DNA from: Pullulanibacillus sp. KACC 23026
GTDB lineage: Bacteria; Bacillota; Bacilli; Bacillales; Sporolactobacillaceae
NCBI RefSeq assembly: GCF_029094525.1
Contig: NZ_CP119107.1
Coordinates: forward strand, 248,001-312,000
Direction: 5' to 3'
Length of the DNA: 64,000 nucleotides
The position numbers and the translations under genes were made by a program. The stretch's first letter is position 1. The number at the start of each line of letters is the position of its first letter. The notes under the pieces were generated by a model. It saw only the letters and a program-made list of their open reading frames with translations. It was not told where the DNA came from and did not search any database. This document shows, in pieces, positions 62,109 to 64,000 of this stretch.

Positions 62109-62543
62109 ATGAAAAAGCAACCGACCATAGGGTTGATCGATGGCAGTCTTAGGTCTTGTCCTAGAACACCAAATTGTGTGTCGACCAATCATAGTGATTT
62201 AAACCGTCATATGCTCCCAATTGACTACAGTGGTTTAACCTTGGATGAAGCCAAGGGCATTTTATTTGAAGTGTTAAAGACCATCCCTAAAGTAGAAGTG
62301 GTGAAAGAAGAGGATGGCTATATTCACGCTGAGGCGAAGACGATGGTCTTTGAATACATACAAGATGCCGAATTTCTGTTTGATGAGGACGACAAGCAGC
62401 TTCATTTTCGGTCCGCCTCTCGCGTGGGCTATACGGATTTTGGAAGCAATAAACGGCGCATGCAATCCGTTGTGGCCCGCTTTTTGCGCAAACGAGATGA
62501 ACATCTTGAGAAGCAGGCAGAAACAGACAAGCCTGCTACTTGA
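62109..62543 (+). CDS. DUF1499 family protein
   Basis: 144 residues. LRSCPRTPNCVSTN is the DUF1499 signature, followed by alternating beta strands (YIHAEAKTMVFEY, DDKQLHFRSASRVGYTDFGSNKRRM). The C-terminal tail is charged. No enzymatic function is established for the family. ATG at 62109 with GTGAGGA upstream. Stands between the amidase and a small unknown gene. Confidence 0.85.
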   Translation: MKKQPTIGLIDGSLRSCPRTPNCVSTNHSDLNRHMLPIDYSGLTLDEAKGILFEVLKTIPKVEVVKEEDGYIHAEAKTMVFEYIQDAEFLFDEDDKQLHFRSASRVGYTDFGSNKRRMQSVVARFLRKRDEHLEKQAETDKPAT

Positions 62544-62726
62544 ATAAACACCTCGCTTGGCAGGCTCGCGAAGGATCTCTTTTAATAGGAGGCTTCCTTT
62601 ACGGATTATCTCCGAACATGCGGGCCTAGTTGGCTTGTAAAAACGAAAGAAAAAAGGATTGGAAATAATTTCGAGTTTAAAGGCGTTCAAATTGACACAT
62701 CTTCTATATTGAAAGGGGTGTCAATA

Positions 62727-63017
62727 ATGGACTTTCAAAATCCTTTTAATCCAATTGGAGGGGTTTTTCTAAACGCTGAGCCATTGGATATGAAGCTTGA
62801 GCATGACCGGTATGAGGTTTATGTAAATGGAGATTTTGTTGGAATTAAAACCCTTTTGACGCAAAATGAAGAGGTAACCGATTTAAATGATTTCTTGAGA
62901 GAGCAAGGGATTAAAGCCTTTCAAGCTAAGACGAATGGTGACCATTATGAGATTCATACGGACAAGATGGAAGAACCAATCAAAGATGCCTTACAGGTTT
63001 ATTTACAAACTCGATAA
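62727..63017 (+). CDS. Small protein of unknown function
   Basis: 96 residues, soluble, mixed alpha/beta: PIGGVFLNAEPLDMKLEHDRYEV is followed by VYVNGDFVGIKTLLTQNEEV and a final helix. ATG 62727 follows AAAGGGG; the TTG at 62709 would be upstream of that site. The neighbours ywdK and gerQ correspond to the B. subtilis ywd region, so it could be the equivalent of a small ywd gene, but I cannot confirm which. Confidence 0.6.
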   Translation: MDFQNPFNPIGGVFLNAEPLDMKLEHDRYEVYVNGDFVGIKTLLTQNEEVTDLNDFLREQGIKAFQAKTNGDHYEIHTDKMEEPIKDALQVYLQTR

Positions 63018-63040
63018 AAAAGCAGATGTCCATTTTTTCA

Positions 63041-63049
63041 GGGGGGGGG
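63041..63049 (+). repeat. Run of nine G
   Basis: A homopolymer of nine G, 24 bases after a stop codon, in a non-coding gap. Confidence 0.9.
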
Positions 63050-63091
63050 AAGATCTCGTTTCTCTGGAAAAATGGTCTTTTTCTTTTTTGT

Positions 63092-63160
63092 GGGGACAGG
63101 CCACTGCTGAAAGAATAACTTCTCGGCAGGGGTCTGGCCACACCACTATAACGAAAGCTC
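63092..63160. repeat. GGGGACAGGCCACTGC-type palindromic element
   Basis: GTGGGGACAGGCCACTGC and, inverted with mismatches, GCAGGGGTCTGGCCACACCAC. A further member of the GGGGAC family, between the small gene and ywdK. Confidence 0.6.
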
Positions 63161-63248
63161 TAATGGGTCAGTGGGTTAGATATGCAGGAGAACAACGGGG
63201 TATGGTATGATACGACTAAATAGAGACTGATTAAGGAGGATGAGAAAA

Positions 63249-63623
63249 ATGAAGGTTTTTATGGTACTTGGAACATTAAATGCGTTTCTGTCTATCGCTT
63301 TAGGAGCATTTGGAGCGCATGGACTGAAAGATAAGCTCTCTGCAAAGTATCTTGATATATACCAAACAGGGGTCCACTATCATATGATTCATGCGCTTGG
63401 GCTTGTTATAGTAGGCATCCTATATATGACGCTAAACAAAAATCAACCGGTTCTGATGACCTGGACAGGGTGGCTGATGTTTGCAGGGATTGTTTTGTTC
63501 TCTGGAAGTCTTTATGTCCTTAGTTTAACGAAGGTATCTGTCCTTGGAGCGATCACACCTCTTGGAGGACTTTGCTTCTTAGCGAGTTGGCTGCTTCTAA
63601 CCATTGCCATTATTAAAGCTTAA
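63249..63623 (+). CDS. ywdK: DUF423 membrane protein, YwdK-like
   Basis: About 124 residues with four membrane helices and the DUF423 signature LGAFGAHGLKDKL followed by YQTGVHYHMIHALGL. No function is established. GGAGG abuts the first ATG (63240) and is 9 bases from the ATG at 63249, which is preferred. Its convergent neighbour gerQ (ywdL) is also next to ywdK in B. subtilis, which supports the name. Confidence 0.88.
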   Translation: MKVFMVLGTLNAFLSIALGAFGAHGLKDKLSAKYLDIYQTGVHYHMIHALGLVIVGILYMTLNKNQPVLMTWTGWLMFAGIVLFSGSLYVLSLTKVSVLGAITPLGGLCFLASWLLLTIAIIKA

Positions 63624-63636
63624 TTATTTTTGTACA

Positions 63637-63683
63637 TAAAAAAACGCCACAGTAAGGGAATAGCTTACTAAGGCGTTTTTTTT
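63637..63683. terminator. Bidirectional terminator between ywdK and gerQ
   Basis: AAAAAACGCC...AGTAAG and CTTACT...GGCGTTTTTT form a strong stem, with A and T runs on both ends. Confidence 0.9.
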
Positions 63684-63703
63684 ATAAATAAGTAGCAGGT
63701 CAT

Positions 63704-64000
63704 CTAACGTCGATAAGGATAAGCGTAATTGACTACACCTTGGAAGACAACGTAATCAAGGTAGATTAAAGGAAGCAGATATCTTGTACCTGTTGCAACC
63801 TCTTTTAAAATAAGATGGTCACGTCCAGCGGCTTCAATGGTTCCTTTAAAGGACTTGGATTCATTGCCGCCAGCATGTTCAAAGGTCATATAGACAGTCA
63901 CTTCTTTGTCTTTGTTCAGGCGGAGAATGTTCTCAATGTACGATTGTTCCTGTGCAGGCAGCGGAAGCGTCCCTCCTTGGGGGGCAGCAGGCGATGTGGC
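63704..64000 (-). CDS. gerQ: Spore coat protein GerQ, C-terminal part (cut at right edge)
   Basis: The frame stays open to the last base; 98 residues are visible. It reads PAQEQSYIENILRLNKDK, VYMTFEHAG, FKGTIEAAGRDHLILKE and TRYLLPLIYLDYVVF, ending in YAYPYRR. This is the conserved C-terminal domain of GerQ, a coat protein cross-linked by transglutaminase and needed for the localisation of the cortex-lytic enzyme CwlJ. The Pro/Gly/Ala-rich lead-in belongs to its low-complexity N-terminal half, outside the window. Confidence 0.92.
   Translation of the reverse strand, partial: ATSPAAPQGGTLPLPAQEQSYIENILRLNKDKEVTVYMTFEHAGGNESKSFKGTIEAAGRDHLILKEVATGTRYLLPLIYLDYVVFQGVVNYAYPYRR

Noticed and set aside
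63041-63049. Poly-G tract as a phase-variation switch
   Set aside because: It lies after a stop codon in a non-coding gap, not in a frame or between promoter elements.
1-64000. tRNA, rRNA, prophage or transposase genes
   Set aside because: I looked for typical tRNA T-loops, rRNA stretches, integrase and transposase frames and recognised none.

Overview
The window reads as a chromosomal segment of an endospore-forming, aerobic, low-to-mid GC Bacillota of the order Bacillales. Spore genes are present: a CotD-like coat protein, an H-type small acid-soluble spore protein with a sigma-G-like promoter, and GerQ truncated at the right edge. The rest of the gene set also fits that group: PerR/katA, LiaFSR, MntH with an MntR-like box, an aa3-type quinol oxidase qoxABCD, a DeoR-regulated fructose PTS operon, and sugar ABC transporters without their own ATPase. 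I see no rRNA, tRNA, CRISPR array, prophage or insertion sequence. Genus and species cannot be fixed from the sequence alone.

Layout. 1-7.9 kb: a fragment of unknown function, speD, pepT, cotD, a rhodanese, the perR-katA pair, a HAD hydrolase and sspH. 8.0-9.45 kb: a non-coding array of about 17 units of 81 bp. 9.6-15.3 kb: a small hydrophilic protein, a KinB-like histidine kinase, a GNAT acetyltransferase, a two-part ThrE-type exporter, an ATP-grasp protein and proC. 15.5-22.9 kb: an MBL-fold hydrolase, an RsgA-type GTPase, an ABC-F ATPase, a second repeat array (about 124 bp period), a DEAD-box helicase and an aldo/keto reductase. 23.3-25.5 kb: the kbl-tdh threonine catabolic pair. 26-30.7 kb: a 974-residue PAS/GAF histidine kinase, small genes and corA. 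31-34 kb: the Lia envelope-stress operon. 34-39.6 kb: mntH, an Fpg-like glycosylase, and a redox operon (thioredoxin-like, flavoprotein, msrAB). 40-44 kb: qoxABCD. 44.2-48.1 kb: fruR-fruK-fruA-ptsH. 48.6-51.1 kb: two oxidoreductases, a small acidic protein and an Hsp20. 51.3-56.7 kb: a LacI-type regulator with a sugar-uptake and ThuA operon. 56.8-64 kb: a dehydrogenase, a large unknown membrane protein, an ArAE exporter, an amidase, a DUF1499 protein, ywdK and gerQ.

How the genes work together. Several blocks deal with redox and metals: PerR with catalase under one PerR-box promoter, MntH, and the thioredoxin/MsrAB operon whose -10 region is covered by a perfect palindrome. Two orphan histidine kinases with sporulation-kinase-like cores could feed a phosphorelay. 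Energy and carbon are served by the quinol oxidase, the fructose PTS with its own HPr, threonine breakdown and a ThuA-linked sugar transporter.

No complete new biological system stands out. The most unusual content is non-coding and regulatory: the 81-bp array with a higher-order 7-unit duplication and scattered relatives, the second array at 19.7-20.2 kb, a dispersed family of GGGGAC-type palindromes at gene ends, a hairpin between the Shine-Dalgarno and start codon of the MBL gene, a PerR with Glu at the position of the H2O2-sensing Asp104, and an exact in-frame 30-bp duplication covering the start codon of the large kinase.
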